Notes: generated by a model not told the origin, from the sequence alone. A stretch of DNA of 64,000 nucleotides from Ceriagrion tenellum (GCA_963169105.1 OY720634.1:151721584-151785583); one strand, 5' to 3'. Counted from the stretch's first letter, positions 43,400 through 55,600 are shown. Numbers and translations: made by a program.

Positions 43400-43475
43400 G
43401 TATTATCCACTCTGTTATTTATTTGCACAACGCGTTTCGACGCTTAAAGCGTCATCATCAGGTAAAAATAAATAA
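43400..43475 (-). ncRNA. Hammerhead-ribozyme-like motif, best-preserved copy
   Basis: On the minus strand (43,461-43,434), CTGATGA, then U, a 7-bp GACGCTT/AAGCGTC stem closed by one base, then GAAACGCG. The C-U-G-A-N-G-A core and GAAA strand match the hammerhead consensus. Against it, one extra U separates the core from stem II and the stem-II loop is only one base, so pairs would have to open. I cannot confirm stems I and III. TTATTTATT/AATAAATAA flank the motif as a possible further stem. Confidence 0.45.
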
Positions 43476-44250
43476 CTGAAAGGCCATAAAAAAGTTTTCT
43501 CTTTTAAAATTCACAACTTTATGTAGCTCAGCATGTAATCTTCCAAACAAACCACGAGAAAGGAACAATGTAGCCCCGCACCCTCGTTTGGCTTGTTAGG
43601 CACTGCAGCTTCCCAAATTTGAAGCAGGGGTTGGGGAGCAAGCGCACAGGAATGCATTCTTTCGCATCGGCTAATGATTCTGTATGGATCCAGAAGCCGA
43701 ATGTATACTTTATGAGCTAAAAAATGAAAGTTCGTCTTCCGTGAGAGCATGTGGCAATAGTTCAAAGTTGGAAGAAATGACCAAAGCGGAGTTTAACCGG
43801 CATTTTTATGTTTTTTTATTAAACCTTAAGTTATCAAAAAGTATATTATTATATCTCTTTATCATGAATGCTTGTAGCGTACATTTCCAATTGTGAAATA
43901 CTGAAATCGACAATATGACAACTCGCTGATACGTTCTACAAAGAAAAACATAGCAGCGCTCATGGTCAAGTCATTTCTGATTTGAGCTCGTGCTTCATCG
44001 TTCTTCCCGTCATTATTTCGTGGAGTGCTGGCTTCTACCCTTTGCTGTCACGGAATTTTAGTCACAGATGAAATTTTAACTTTCCAGCCGGATTTGTGAG
44101 GCCTCCTTTGTCAAACGGTCGTGGTATCCATTGGCACTGGCTGAGACTGAGGCGTCGTTCAAGAAGATGAAATGGTCAAAAGTTAAGCTGTGATCCGCCA
44201 TGGCCTATTTTCCTGGCTAATCTTAACGTAATGTACCTCCTAGATGTTCC
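43476..44250. other. Stretch without recognisable gene
   Basis: No gene or repeat is recognised. Confidence 0.35.
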
Positions 44251-44251
44251 T

Positions 44252-44806
44252 TTAAGGTAGTCCGAGCGAGATAATTCCCTAGTCATAATAGAGACCATAT
44301 TCGAATCATACGTTTTAATATCACCAGCTGTAGGGCACATCAATTAAATAATGCAATGGTGCAATAATATAGTTTTACATGACAGTAATTGTAAGTAAAT
44401 AAATGAAAATATCTGTATAAGTCTTTAACTTGACTCATTTTTTTCGCGCGGTGCGTTTGAAACTCCTTCGAAACGGAAGGTTTTTTGTGATACCCAAGAA
44501 CATATTGCGGTGACAATATGATTAATTTTCAAATATAGTTGAGAAATCATACAAAGTACACGCTGTTAGTTTACTTTACGACATCTAAGTGTTAGAAATA
44601 CCTCATTTTGTAAAAAATGTCTCTCTTGAGTGAATACACGTACCATTTCCCATGTAAAAGGGCTGGTATTCTTTGGCAAATATCTCCGAAAGTAATCTGG
44701 TAAGGGGTTAAATTTTTGATGTCATTAGAATGGTGTGACATTTTTCTTTAAAATGAGACCAAATTCACTGATTTCTAAGTAAATTAATATTTCAAACTAC
44801 GTTAAG
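44252..44806 (+). mobile_element. MITE family T, copy 3
   Basis: It begins TTTAAGGTAGTCCGAGCGAG and ends with the inverted form near ACTACGTTAA. Internally it follows copy 1 nearly base for base ('ttttttcgcgcggtgcgttt', 'ggaaggttttttgtgat', 'aagggctggtat', 'accaaattcactgatttcta'). TTAA appears at or near both ends, which might be the target site. No coding frame. Confidence 0.75.
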
Positions 44807-46105
44807 CAAGTTTCGAATGAGCGGCCAGTCTCATTGTTGTGTGACTTACCAAACTGGCGATGAGATAAGTCCTCGAATCTTGAGTTCTACCTGACCCTTA
44901 AGGGGACAGACTACCGACTTCAAAATGTGATTGATGACAGTAGATATTAAAACGGCTGCGGTGGATAGCGGGCGGCCAAACTATATGATTACGGATATGT
45001 CGCAAGTCATTAAAAACAGACGTGATGTCTACCATAATGAAGACAAATGCGTATAAAAAGCCTAAATCGACCACTTTCAGAAGGCCATCAGATGGACTAT
45101 ATGGGCCTAAAAAAGTCTATAACTTGGAATTATCCCTGCTCTTTAAACGCAGGCCTTTCCCATTCGAATATTTTAGAAACAAATGAAGCAATCATGTAAA
45201 GCGTGAACTATGTCGCACTTATCCATCGGCGCTCTGCCTCGATGGCAGGGCCACGCCCACGTAGGCCTCCGACCCTGATGTGGCTGACTTATTTTCGCGA
45301 TGAGCCGAGGCTGACACTTTCTCACCTCTCTCTCTTTCAAGTCGTATTTTGGTTGGTTCCGAGGAACCAACCGGGATAGTTACCTCGGGTTGCAACTCCG
45401 AGGCTCGCTCGCTTCAAAGGTATTAACTGCTACTTCTCTCGCATGCCCCTCTTACAGTCCAAAAGCTACAGAGCTCTAAGAGTTAGTTTATAGCTCGACG
45501 CACTCGTCTGTCTCGGCAGCGGAACTCTTGAAGACCTGTGGGAGTGTTTCTGCTGTCGGCGAAAGAATGGTTACTATGCCTATCTATTTTATACTAGAAG
45601 TTAAAATAACTTCATTGCCTTATATTAACAACGACGTGAATGCATATTTCAAACACACTCCAATGGCTCTGCATTATTTCATTATCTTAATTCTGATTCA
45701 TCATATATAAATGGAGAAGCGTGTGTCGAAAAACAGTCATTGCAAGTACCTGACGCCAAATTGCATCCATCGGTAGGTGATTAGTATTGGGCGCCTTTAT
45801 GGCCTATTTCCCCTCATAATTCCTCGCGGAACTGCCGCGAGAGAGCTTGAGAGATGTCCAAATAGCGGTGGGCTAATATAAAGTACTGTCGCCGGCAGGC
45901 ATTCACGCCATCATTCCTACTCCAGAGCCAATCACCACTATACTAAGACTCCCACTGGCCCCTAAGAAGACACTCAAGTAGAAAAAAAGACCAAGAACAG
46001 CCAGCGAACACTCCCAGTGAACCTACACCCCAGTGTCTCCCCTCACGGAGTAAATCCCCAGTGGATGACCATACCCTTCAAATTTATTAATTTCACCATT
46101 GATCC
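44807..46105. other. Stretch without recognisable gene; perfect palindrome near 45,352
   Basis: A perfect palindrome (GGTTGGTTCC-GAGGAACCAACC type) lies at about 45,350-45,373. CpG is raised at about 45,220-45,420. No gene or RNA is recognised. Confidence 0.35.
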
Positions 46106-46109
46106 CCCG

Positions 46110-46495
46110 TGAATCCCAGTGCAAAGCATAAGCCGAAGACCAACAGAGAGACTTTTATTTTTGCAAAAATAAACTAGTCACCTGTTGGGTTTTCATGTTT
46201 AATTATTTCTGATTAATTTATACATTCATTCAACTTATATTTTGCTATGGTGGCCTGACGGCGATTTTCGTGGGTTCCCCACTATCTATTGGAAAAATTC
46301 CGGGCCTCAGCCTTCCCGCAGGGGAAATATCCAAAATATGCCAAAAAGCCCATCAAAGACTGAACATGCCCTGAAGAGGCCAAGGCCAAATGAGATGCCC
46401 GCTTTTACTTTATTGTTTCATTATTTTGTTATTTTTATTTCTTCCTTCCTCTGCTGTATTGTTGTTATAAGTAAATAATTAACACATTTCGATTG
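46110..46495 (+). repeat. Dispersed repeat family R, copy 2
   Basis: It aligns with 27,850-28,290 (see 'ggggaaatatccaaaatatg', 'tgccctgaagaggccaag', 'atggtggcctgacggcgatt'). It ends in GAATAAAAAAGC, a polyadenylation-like tail, suggesting the 3' end of a retroposed element. Confidence 0.65.
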
Positions 46496-49190
46496 AATAA
46501 AAAAGCAAAGCAAATGGTTCCCACTCCAGGTGCATTTCTTTCCGAGGCCAAGTTCGCGCATTTCGCCGGTATAATTTGGCAATATGAAAAAATCACCACA
46601 TGAATCACAAACTCATCTCTTTCATCCAAGGCCCTATTCCCACTATCACTCGCTGGACCAGATTCTTTTTTACTCGCCTCGAGAGAGAGAGAGAGAAACA
46701 CGGGAGGTGCACGCAAGCGCCAAAGGAGGCGAGGGATTCACACATGACATCCCTTGCCAGCGCACCATCGGCTGCAGAGCTCAGAGCTGCAGGGCGCGCG
46801 TGCCAAATCAAAGCCAATCCTCCGCCATTGACTCGCGAAGGCGTGTTACATCCTCATTCGCCAGAAAAAAAATACTCAGAACAAACACGTGCTATCAAGG
46901 CCTAGGGCAGCGATGACGTCTCAGTTTGGAATGGCCACACATTCAGCAGGTAATCGTTCCGGGAGAATAATGATGGTGGGTTTAGAAATTAAGTCAGTTT
47001 AAAGTTGTAACATCAACTCTTCCTACGACATGGAATTCGTGACATATTTTCCTTATTTTCAAAAGGAAGTATTCGTGAATAATTACTCACAAGTGTTTCA
47101 CCTTCTATTTTCTTTCCGTTGCGACTAGGTATACCTATACCTTTAGCAGCATAAAGTGGAAAATGAATAAGTTACGCTCTCGTTGGGAGGGGATAGAATC
47201 GTTTAGGATTAATTAAGGAAATGACATGAGATACAAATTGTCGCACCTAATGGGCAAAATTTGTCTGTAGCAATTGTGAAAAAAATCTTGTCTACATTAA
47301 AGCTTTGTTTCGATGCACATTTCTGCATCTTAACTTTAGAGCGAAGGCAGTATCACGGAAGATGAATATCACAAATTATGAGCGCCTAGCGCGTGACAAG
47401 ATAAATGTCGGAGGACAGGATTACAGAAACTTCGGAGTTTTAGACAAAATTGGGAAAATCGATTTTTACACCATTGGATATAATTTTGCGTCAGTTATAT
47501 CAAATACCATGCCATTGGTGTATTACATCCTCAATTTTACATGATTCTCACATAAAACTCAAATTTTCGATCGATATTCTTAGAATTATACTAGGCCCTG
47601 CGTTACAGTAATTAAAACGAGAGCATTTTCGGAATAAAACAACGAGCTTAGTTACGATCGTTAAAGGCTAATGAAACACAGGCCACGAGTGACCAACAGT
47701 TGGGTGTCAAGATCATTAAATACAGGAGAGAGACATCGTTAATGGATTTTGCTCAGATTTTCAAATAATACCGTTAAAAAAAAGGTTATGTGAAGCAAAG
47801 TACGTCAGAGGCAAAGGTTCTCGCGATATCAACGCAAAAACGCACGACGGCCAAATTGAGGGAAAAAATGACTGCGCTCACTTTCACCATGGGCGCGCCC
47901 TCCATTTAAATACACTCTTTAAATATAATCTTTCTTGACTTCTTCTGCATCATTGCTGTTACTAAGAAGGTCATTATCTCTCTTTATAGGTCATGTAGGT
48001 ATGAAGGTCATAAACTCAATTTAAATGGCTGATGAACATTAAAATGGGTGCCCTAACGGATGGATACGAAGGAACAGGTGGTGGTTTAAAAAAATTCACT
48101 TCTCACAGATTAACACACAGTAATCCACAAGCGAAACGTTAAGGTACATCTAATCATATTCAACAACAAATAATTGTTTACTCCATGATCAGTACATGTG
48201 ATTTCAATCGCGTAATATTTAAGTATTAACTCAACCTTTACTTAAAGAAAACCTTTCGGTGACCACTGAGTGTTCCAACATTTCGAAAAAGGATTGGAAA
48301 ATGAAAATTTCATTATGAATACTGATAAGTCTCATTTCGGCATTTTAAAAAAATCAGATGATTTATTATAAAATTTCTTTCAGGATTTAAAAAATTTATC
48401 TGTAAAGAAATACGGTGACAAAGCGTGTAAATAGATGTACTCGCAAATGAACAAGAACTTGTTGCTCAGCGTTGAAAACAAGTTTTTATGCCAGAGTAAG
48501 ACAGGTAAACCAACATTGATCCATTCCAAGACATTAAAGACTTTTGTGAACCATTTCTTAACATGTCATTACCTTTTCATCTCATTCTGATTGGATTTTA
48601 ATTAGTATCACTACTATTATCGCATTTTTATAAACGACTATAGGAAGAAATGAAGATGGCCAATAATAAATTTCAAGAGACAGACATGGGCAATGAAATT
48701 TTTGATTGGGCAAATTATACGCTGTTACAATGCCCCTACTGTCTTCATAAACACCAGTTGCCACAAAATAACTGAACAAATAAACGCAAATCATGTGGTC
48801 ATGGCAGCCAACTGCAGACTAAATCAAGATGAAATTGAGGTTTAAAATTGTGACTCAGTAAAAAAATCAATAATGAAAGTAAATTTCATAGTCTAAATAA
48901 TATTATTCCATAAATATCTCCATGAAGAGAAATAATTATTAGTCGAACATAAAAAATGAAATCCGTGAAGCAACTTACGGTTATTTCAGCATGTTACCAG
49001 AAGTAATATTGGAGGTACTTCTGCTTCTCTGATATTCATTTTCCTAGTTAGAAGGAAATTTTAACGATCTTCGATGAAACTAAGAATGGTAAATCTTTTT
49101 ATTTTCCGGTTCCTTTTATCTGTTTTCCGCAATCAGAAGGAAATTTAATCATTCCTGCAATATACCTAGCAATATTAGAACTTCGTTAAT
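46496..49190. other. Stretch without recognisable gene
   Basis: A short GA repeat lies at about 46,682-46,697. A 79-residue frame at 47,305-47,544 is not recognisable. The rest is AT-rich and featureless. Confidence 0.35.
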
Positions 49191-49335
49191 ACGAGGGTCG
49201 CCTTTAAAGTAATTCCCCAAATTTATTTTCTCAGAACCAACAACTTCAAAAATGAAGTTTACACATATGAAAGAATGATGTTTTATCTACTCTATTTCTT
49301 CACATAATCTCCTTCAAGTTCTATTGCCTCGCTAT
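49191..49335 (-). mobile_element. mariner-like transposon end: terminal repeat and transposase C-terminus
   Basis: TACGAGGGTCGCCTTTAAAG at 49,191 resembles the terminal inverted repeat of mariner-type elements and follows TA, their target. On the minus strand, 49,330-49,292 encodes EAIELEGDYVKK and a stop; the 'ELEGDYVxK-stop' ending is typical of mariner transposases. Sequence beyond 49,335 does not continue the protein recognisably, so only the 3' end remains or the rest is very decayed. Confidence 0.65.
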
Positions 49336-52300
49336 GGTTAAAGATCCAGACTTTCCCTGTGCTAATCTCCTCTGCGCCGTCCAAAGTAGACGCGTGGAAA
49401 AGTACTTAGTGTCATTATTCAAAACGGGTTTAAAAAAGAATAGAATCACGAATCAATCTACACTCTTTCACGTATTTAGTTTTTGCCATACTGGTATTTG
49501 CGAGCCAAATCTTGCAGTCTGTCCTCCGCTGAGTACGCCAAATTGGTAAGAGCTCTTATATGTAAGACAAGGTGGTGTCGTGATAACCTGAAAAAGCTTC
49601 GCCATTAATGGAGGTACGCCTCTCGATGACCTTGAAGGTCAACTACAATTTTAGGTGTAATATGACATCCGAAGATATTGCAGCTGTAGCTACACTGCTG
49701 AAATTAATACCTACAAGAGTTTAAAGTAGGTGTTGATGTATAAAAATGGTTCATATAAAAACAAGTTTTCTAAAATTTGTAGTTTATAATTCGTGAATGA
49801 CCATGAGTTAAGGACACACAGATTGCTTTCTATCTGCCAACAATTTCATTTCCAACAATTTTTACGTCCTGAGTCGATCAGATGGAAGAAAATTTTCGCG
49901 AGATCTTTTCGGCGATGACTTAATTCCATAATGCCAGATATACGTTACAACTTGTTGCGGATTTTCGGTCAATAAAATGAAATATATTGTACCTTCACAC
50001 CTTAGCCTCGATGATTCAGCGCTTAATTTATTAGGTGTGTTAAAGGGGAACCAGCGATTTCAAGAAGGAGCATTTGATAAGTGTTCTTAATAAAATACCC
50101 AAGTTAATGAGAGAATCATCTCAAATTTTCGATACATAAGAGAAAGTGTCAGAAATTTTGCATTAAACTTCCGTAAGAGAAACGGCTACTTTTAAATATA
50201 CCCTTAAAGCAGCGTGAGACGTTTAGCGCCATATATGCACACGTATTTTTCATGACAGTCTTATGAATGGAACCTCACTGAGGAAAACATAAAGATACTA
50301 TAAAAAATCCTTTCATAGACGACAATAGTTTTATAAAGCATGGCGATGAACTTTCAGTTGCAGGCCGTCAACATAGATTGTTAAAAGGCCAATATTCCCT
50401 TAGTAAGACGGAAAGTTATATGGAAAGTGGAATTGGTTAAAAAACCAACATTTTGAACAATTTCATTAATGTTTTATCAAAGTTTTCATGATTCCTTTTC
50501 ACGTCCTGATTTTGACCTCCCGGTATTTATAATTAAATTAAGCAAAAGAAAGAAATACAGCAGGGAATAATATGAACTCAACATACATATTTCCATTTGA
50601 GAATATGCGGACGGACAAACACAGGACCTTCACATTTTTTAGGATGAGTATCTTTTCTACCATCATATGATGACACGTTCCCATCGAGAAAGTTAAACAG
50701 AAAATACAAAATAATTTGTAAAAAAATGGTCGGTATCTTTGATGTTATTTTGGAGAAAATGTAGAGTTGTAATGGCTATATGAAGCCATTACAGCTCACG
50801 CACCGTGAAAGGCTTCGCTCGAAATATTAATAAAGTTGTTAAAAATTATTTTTTCACTTCAAGCTCTGAAGATGTAAAAATACACCCGCGAAACTTTGAA
50901 ATGAGGTATTTTACAAATTTTTAATACAAGAATTTAGGCTCTTTTTTTAAATGTTTTATAGAAGCAACCCCGCAGAATCATTAATTATACTAATATTTAT
51001 GTGTTAACAATAGGTACGACTTGAATAAATCTGAAATAAGAATTAAGAATGTCAAATTGGAAATCAAGAAGTAGAGAAAAAAACTTACTAATATCATATG
51101 TCGAAGTATACAAAGCCAAGGATTGGCATGGCCCTGAAAATGATATATGAAAATGTTCTCGAAAATATCTGATCAACAAACAGTATAACCAAACGAATAA
51201 TGCGAAGCGATTACCGTCCAGAAATGCACACTTGCTAAACGCAAGGGTTGAAAATCAAAAATGAGCTTCAAGAATAACAAATTTCTAATTAACAGGGGCT
51301 CATGCGATATGGCCTGTGCTTCTTGAGTCAGGCACAAGCAAACAGATGAAACCCGTAACTACGTGTCGGTTAGTGTCCATTCTAGTCGCGGAATGATGGC
51401 TAAAACGTAATATGAATGAAGCAACACCAAAAAAAAAGTCCGAGTGCCGTAGTTTCAGCCGAGTTCGATTGCTACTTACATAATGCTAATTCGACACAAC
51501 TTGTTCCATCTCGCGACAACTTATGATTATTTCACAATATCCCCACCACGTTGCAAGTCCATATCTTGTGGTTAACGTTAATACACACGAATACGCTACT
51601 CACAACAGTGGCGACTTCAACGGCTGCCATTCACCTGAGTATGAAACAATGAACCCACCTGGAAGCAAAAGAGAAAATGTCAAGGGTAAAACTTAATCAC
51701 AACAACAAACAAAGAAGCAACATTTTGAGGTAGTTTACTGAGCATCATGAAAATTAATACAAAGGAAACACGGCTAATCAACATAAGATGAGGCCAGGCC
51801 AGTTACTCTAGCATGCAAAAATCCCCGATTTTCACAAATTTGTATACAAGGTGATGGATGAATTGTATAAAAGACTAAAATAATAAACACACATATGTAT
51901 ACATATGTATGCCAGTGTAAATATATGCATACACAGCCCAAACGTGGTGATCGGTGGCGGATTGGAGAAAAAAATGTGTGATTTATACATATTTAAAATT
52001 TCCTCATTTTTGCTAAAACTGCGCGACCTAAATCATGCATCTCAAAAATACTCCATCTCTGAATCAACCGGAACTTTTTTTAATATCCACATACATAACT
52101 ATTTTGAAAAATATCCTATGGGAATTCATGAATGTGCATGAAAAAGTTTTGAAAGTTGCATTATTCTCATACCCGCCTCCGCGGACTCAGTCCTGAAGCT
52201 AGCATGCAGCAGGTATGTATACACGAATAGCTGCAGCTCATTTTTTATAGCGTTATAAACATTATAATGAGCAACTAATTATTTATATTTGTTGTCATTA

Positions 52301-52470
52301 TGTTAAATGAACGCTATTTGCCAATTGAGCCCGAAGCCTTATTGGAAGCACATGTTTTTAAAACTTGTGACTGGCAACAGCAGATTTTCACTTACGCATC
52401 AGTATTCGTAGTTACTTTAATTAGGTACTTTCTAGTGTATTTCACGTATGTGAAAACTCACTCCCTGCCA
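49336..52470. other. AT-rich stretch without recognisable gene
   Basis: No gene is recognised. A hairpin (AGTTGTAATGGC paired with GCCATTACAGCT) lies at about 50,764-50,795, and a degenerate hammerhead-like motif at 50,866 is annotated separately. Confidence 0.35.
50866..50925 (+). repeat. Degenerate hammerhead-like motif plus flank, shared with 7.64 kb
   Basis: CTGAAGATG ... CGCGAAAC, then GAGGTATTTTACAAATTTTT, aligns with the segment at 7642. The stem is poor. It is most easily read as the decayed end of a Penelope-type element of a second subfamily. Confidence 0.4.
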
Positions 52471-52474
52471 CACA

Positions 52475-52700
52475 CTACATCTACATCGACATACTACCCT
52501 GGGAGCCGTCACATGGGCGTTTGGCAGGGGGTGCTGGGTCACCAGCCGTGTAAAGATGTAAGGGGTAAGGTTTTGGGAGGAGAAATGGTGAGGTGTATTA
52601 TGGGAGTGTATTTAGAGGAGCTCAGTTTATATTGTATTCGCTTATTGCGCGTAGAAAGAACGAGTTTTTGTACCTATTTATGCGGCAGTGTATCAATACT
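52475..52700 (-). mobile_element. LINE family A, 3' end only (copy A5)
   Basis: It matches the 3' untranslated part and last codons of copy A2 ('cacatgggcgt.tggcaggggg', 'ggtcaccagccgtgtaaa', 'gaaagaacgagtttttgtacct'). The terminal hexamer repeat (ACATCTACATCGACAT) is at about 52,485-52,500. It is a very short 5'-truncated copy. Confidence 0.75.
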
Positions 52701-53755
52701 GAGGTGACTAGCAGGGTATTACGAGGACGTAAATGTTAAAGAATAGAACTCTTTAATTTATGTACAAGAACTCTTTAATGACCCTGGCAATTCACCGCTG
52801 AAGTGGGACGGTGCGCAAAAGGCCTACAATATGCATAGGTTTAAAATATCAAATGAATAGTAGTAATAGGTTAAAATGTTTGTGCATATTTTAACCTTTG
52901 GCAACGGAATGTATCTTGTTTCCAACGAAATTTTGCTTCAAATTCTAACAGTTCAATCAGGAAGGGCAGATGTCTTCTGATAAATTCGCCAATGAAGACC
53001 CAGTTCGACTCTTAGGCTAAAAAGGATCGATCGCTACTCCTTGGTAGGATAGTTTCATCCTCTTAATCTGTAACTCACCACTAGCCTTCGGTATTGCAGC
53101 ATGGAACTCACATGCCTGCTGTGCGAGCTGCGGCACGAAATCGTTTCGAAAGTACTTAGGCATTATTTCACATCCTATTTCCTAGGAGAGCCTAATTCTC
53201 AACGTTTCTCCTTCACATGTATATCTTATATCTCACATATATACCTCATTGTATCATCATCGCTCTGTGCTTGTACTGTATACCAACCATGCACTCACAC
53301 TCTGTACTCATACTGTATCATACTGTATCCCAACGCTCTCTTTTCTACAGGATACTCTCCGCATTCAATGCCCTTGCAGCGAAAAATCCCTCCTTCGAAC
53401 TTTTCTCTTCACCTCCCAGCTTTAACTCCGCTGTTTTGTAAATACACTTTGTTCCCTAAGAACCGTATCTGATATATTTTTTGCGAATTGTTTTAAATAT
53501 CTAATACTTAAGCATTATATCAACCAATGTAAAAGGCCATTCTGCTGTTATTGGGGTTGTAATAAATAAATAAATTAAACAAAATAAATTTGCCTATCCA
53601 CTTTCTTTGACCTTCAATTGACACCTTTCAATATGCCATGATAGCAAGCTGGTGGTGAAACAGTTCACAACCAAATTGATAAATCCCTATGCCGTTCAGT
53701 GAGTTCCCCACCCCCCTCATTCTCAGTTCGTTTCCGAAGAGGATAAAGGATAAGC
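52701..53755. other. Stretch without recognisable gene; possible retroelement 3' tail at 53,550-53,590
   Basis: From about 53,535 the sequence 'gttattggggttgtaataaataaataaat' resembles the end of insect jockey-type LINE 3' regions. Frames at 52,300-52,707 and 53,101-53,472 are not recognisable as genes; the first overlaps LINE A5. Confidence 0.35.
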
Positions 53756-53759
53756 ATTC

Positions 53760-54460
53760 ACAATATAAGAGAGAAGCCGAGTATTTCAGGGCGGTGTTAA
53801 AAGGTCAACGATACACACAATATCGTGGGGATTACACATACAAAACTTATGTGGCGCAGCATTAAAGAAACTAGGTTTTGTTAAACGTATATTAGGAAGG
53901 TCCTCGGATGAAAAAGTAAAAGAGAGATGCTACTTCGCTCTGGTTAGGCCACATCTCTCATAGGCCGCGAGCATTTGGCACCCTGGTCACATAGATTTAA
54001 CCAAATAAATTAATAAAATACAAAGAAAAGCAGCGCGCTTCGTTAAAAACTGCTATGAGCGTACATATAGTGTGTCACAGCTTTTAGAGGGATTAAGGCG
54101 GGAGCCCATATAGACTAGGAGGCTACATGCTAGGCTTAGGTTGCTTGATAAACACAGAACTGATATTTTTCAGAGCGACATAGAGAATATTATCATGACT
54201 CCTCACCACATCTCTAGGTCGGACAGATGCGATAAAATAAGAAAGATACACTGCCGAACAGATAGGTACAAAGGCTCGTTCTTTCCGCACACAATAAGCG
54301 ACCACAATAAATATTGAGCTCCATTAAATACACTCCTATAATACATGTCACCATTGAATCTCCAAAAAAATACACCTTTACACGGCTGGTGACCTAACAC
54401 CCCCTGCCACACACCCATGCGGCGGCTCGCAGAGTATCCTGTAGATGTAGATGCAGATAC
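53760..54460 (+). mobile_element. LINE family A, copy A6
   Basis: It runs from the region matching 'tatcgtggggattacacat.caaaact.atgtggc' through LVRPHLS-like residues (about 53,940-53,960), the 'ARFVKNCYERTYSVSQLLEG' block (about 54,035-54,090, with a stop soon after) and the 3' region to GTAGATGTAGATGCAGAT at about 54,441-54,458. The 54,130-54,440 part is very close to copy A4, differing at few positions by eye. It is a broken pseudogene. Confidence 0.8.
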
Positions 54461-55125
54461 CAAAGATGATACGTGATATCACGTCATGCCGAATTCAAAG
54501 GGTAAAGAAGGATATTCACATTCAGAGACGAAATGCAACGAACGAATGTGCAAGGAGAATGAAGACGATGCCATGAGGCAAGTGGAGAGAGAGAGCGGGG
54601 GAATTCTCGGAAGCAGTCTCATGGGGAGGGTGCGGGGTTGGGGGGAAGATGGTGCGGGGGAGGGGCTAAGAGGATGCGGGGGGAGGGGGAGAGTGTTGCA
54701 TATGTTGGGGAACGCTGGACTGAGGGCTGAAAGCGCGCGGGGACTCGAGGAAGCAAGGGAGGGCACCCCGACAGTCGTCGTCCCCAGGATAATCACATCT
54801 GGTGTCAACGTGTTGCCGACTCCCGCAAGACGTAGACGTCACGGAGGGCCCTTCCGTCCCCTGACTACGGACTCGAAAGGAAGAAACTAACTCGCTACAG
54901 TCGGTCTAAAGCCTCCTTTTCATACACAGTTGTCCTTGAAACTACGAACGGGCAAGAGTTCCCGTTGGGGGCCTATCCTGGGAATGAATGGATTAAGAAC
55001 TGGAGCGGACTTGGTAATCGGCTCGGATCTCACGCACCAGCGTCAGTGCACCCAAATTAGTGAGCTCTGCCCGCGCACGGTATGGCACGACGGCTGACTG
55101 ATTGCCGTCGAAGAATATTAAGGCA
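54461..55125. other. Stretch without recognisable gene; G-run cluster at 54,595-54,720
   Basis: The plus strand has many runs of three to six G between about 54,595 and 54,720. The 134-residue frame across it is Gly/Arg/Glu-rich and looks compositional. Confidence 0.4.
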
Positions 55126-55240
55126 TTGGGATGGAATAAATTGAACTGTATCAGGCAGTACTTGGTGGAAGTTGTCTATTTTCATGTTGAATAAAAACAC
55201 TTGGTAGAAATTATAGCTTCGGGTATTATAATTATAAATT

Positions 55241-55310
55241 CGGGTTTCCAAGCGGGTGATGGTGGTATTTTTAGGTGCCAAAAACCACCATCACCCGGTT
55301 GGAAACCCGA
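55241..55310. repeat. Compact 70-nt hairpin, 25-bp stem
   Basis: The arms at 55,241-55,265 and 55,285-55,309 are complementary at 24 of 25 positions. The loop itself has a TTTTT/AAAAA pairing. The size and stem length resemble a small-RNA precursor or a small foldback MITE; no independent evidence distinguishes these. Confidence 0.8.
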
Positions 55311-55329
55311 GAGTGATACCTAAGTATTC

Positions 55330-55600
55330 ACCGGGAAATCCTTAAATCTTACAAAACACTTAGTAATCTTCCACAGATTTATTTGCTGGCACGCGTCGTT
55401 TTTAGTCGTAAGATTCCCAAGCGTCGTCGTCGTAAGATTACTAAGTGTTTTTATTCAACATGAGCATTGGGGTGGCATTGAAATTACCATGAGAAAAAAT
55501 TGGCCTAGACCGGGAATGGAACCACTGACCTTTGGCTTACTGGGCCAATGCGCAGACTACTACCGCTACCCCGGCTTCCTAATCCTGATTGCAATTTTTC
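55330..55600 (-). mobile_element. tRNA-derived SINE copy, minus strand
   Basis: On the minus strand the head reads GGGGTAGCGGTAGTAGTCTG, then GTAAGCCAAAGGTCAGTG, box B GGTTCCATTCC (55,523-55,513) and CCAATTTTTTCTCATGG. The second half of this head recurs on the plus strand at 55,690-55,750. Within the body are AAACACTTAGTAATCTT and its inverted copy (about 55,355 and 55,435), a local inverted repeat. Confidence 0.65.

Noticed and set aside
47305..47544. 79-residue frame as a host exon
   Set aside because: No domain, no splice-site support and AT-rich random-like composition.
54486..54890. 134-residue Gly/Arg/Glu-rich open frame
   Set aside because: It results from the G-run cluster; no domain, and the opposite strand is also open.
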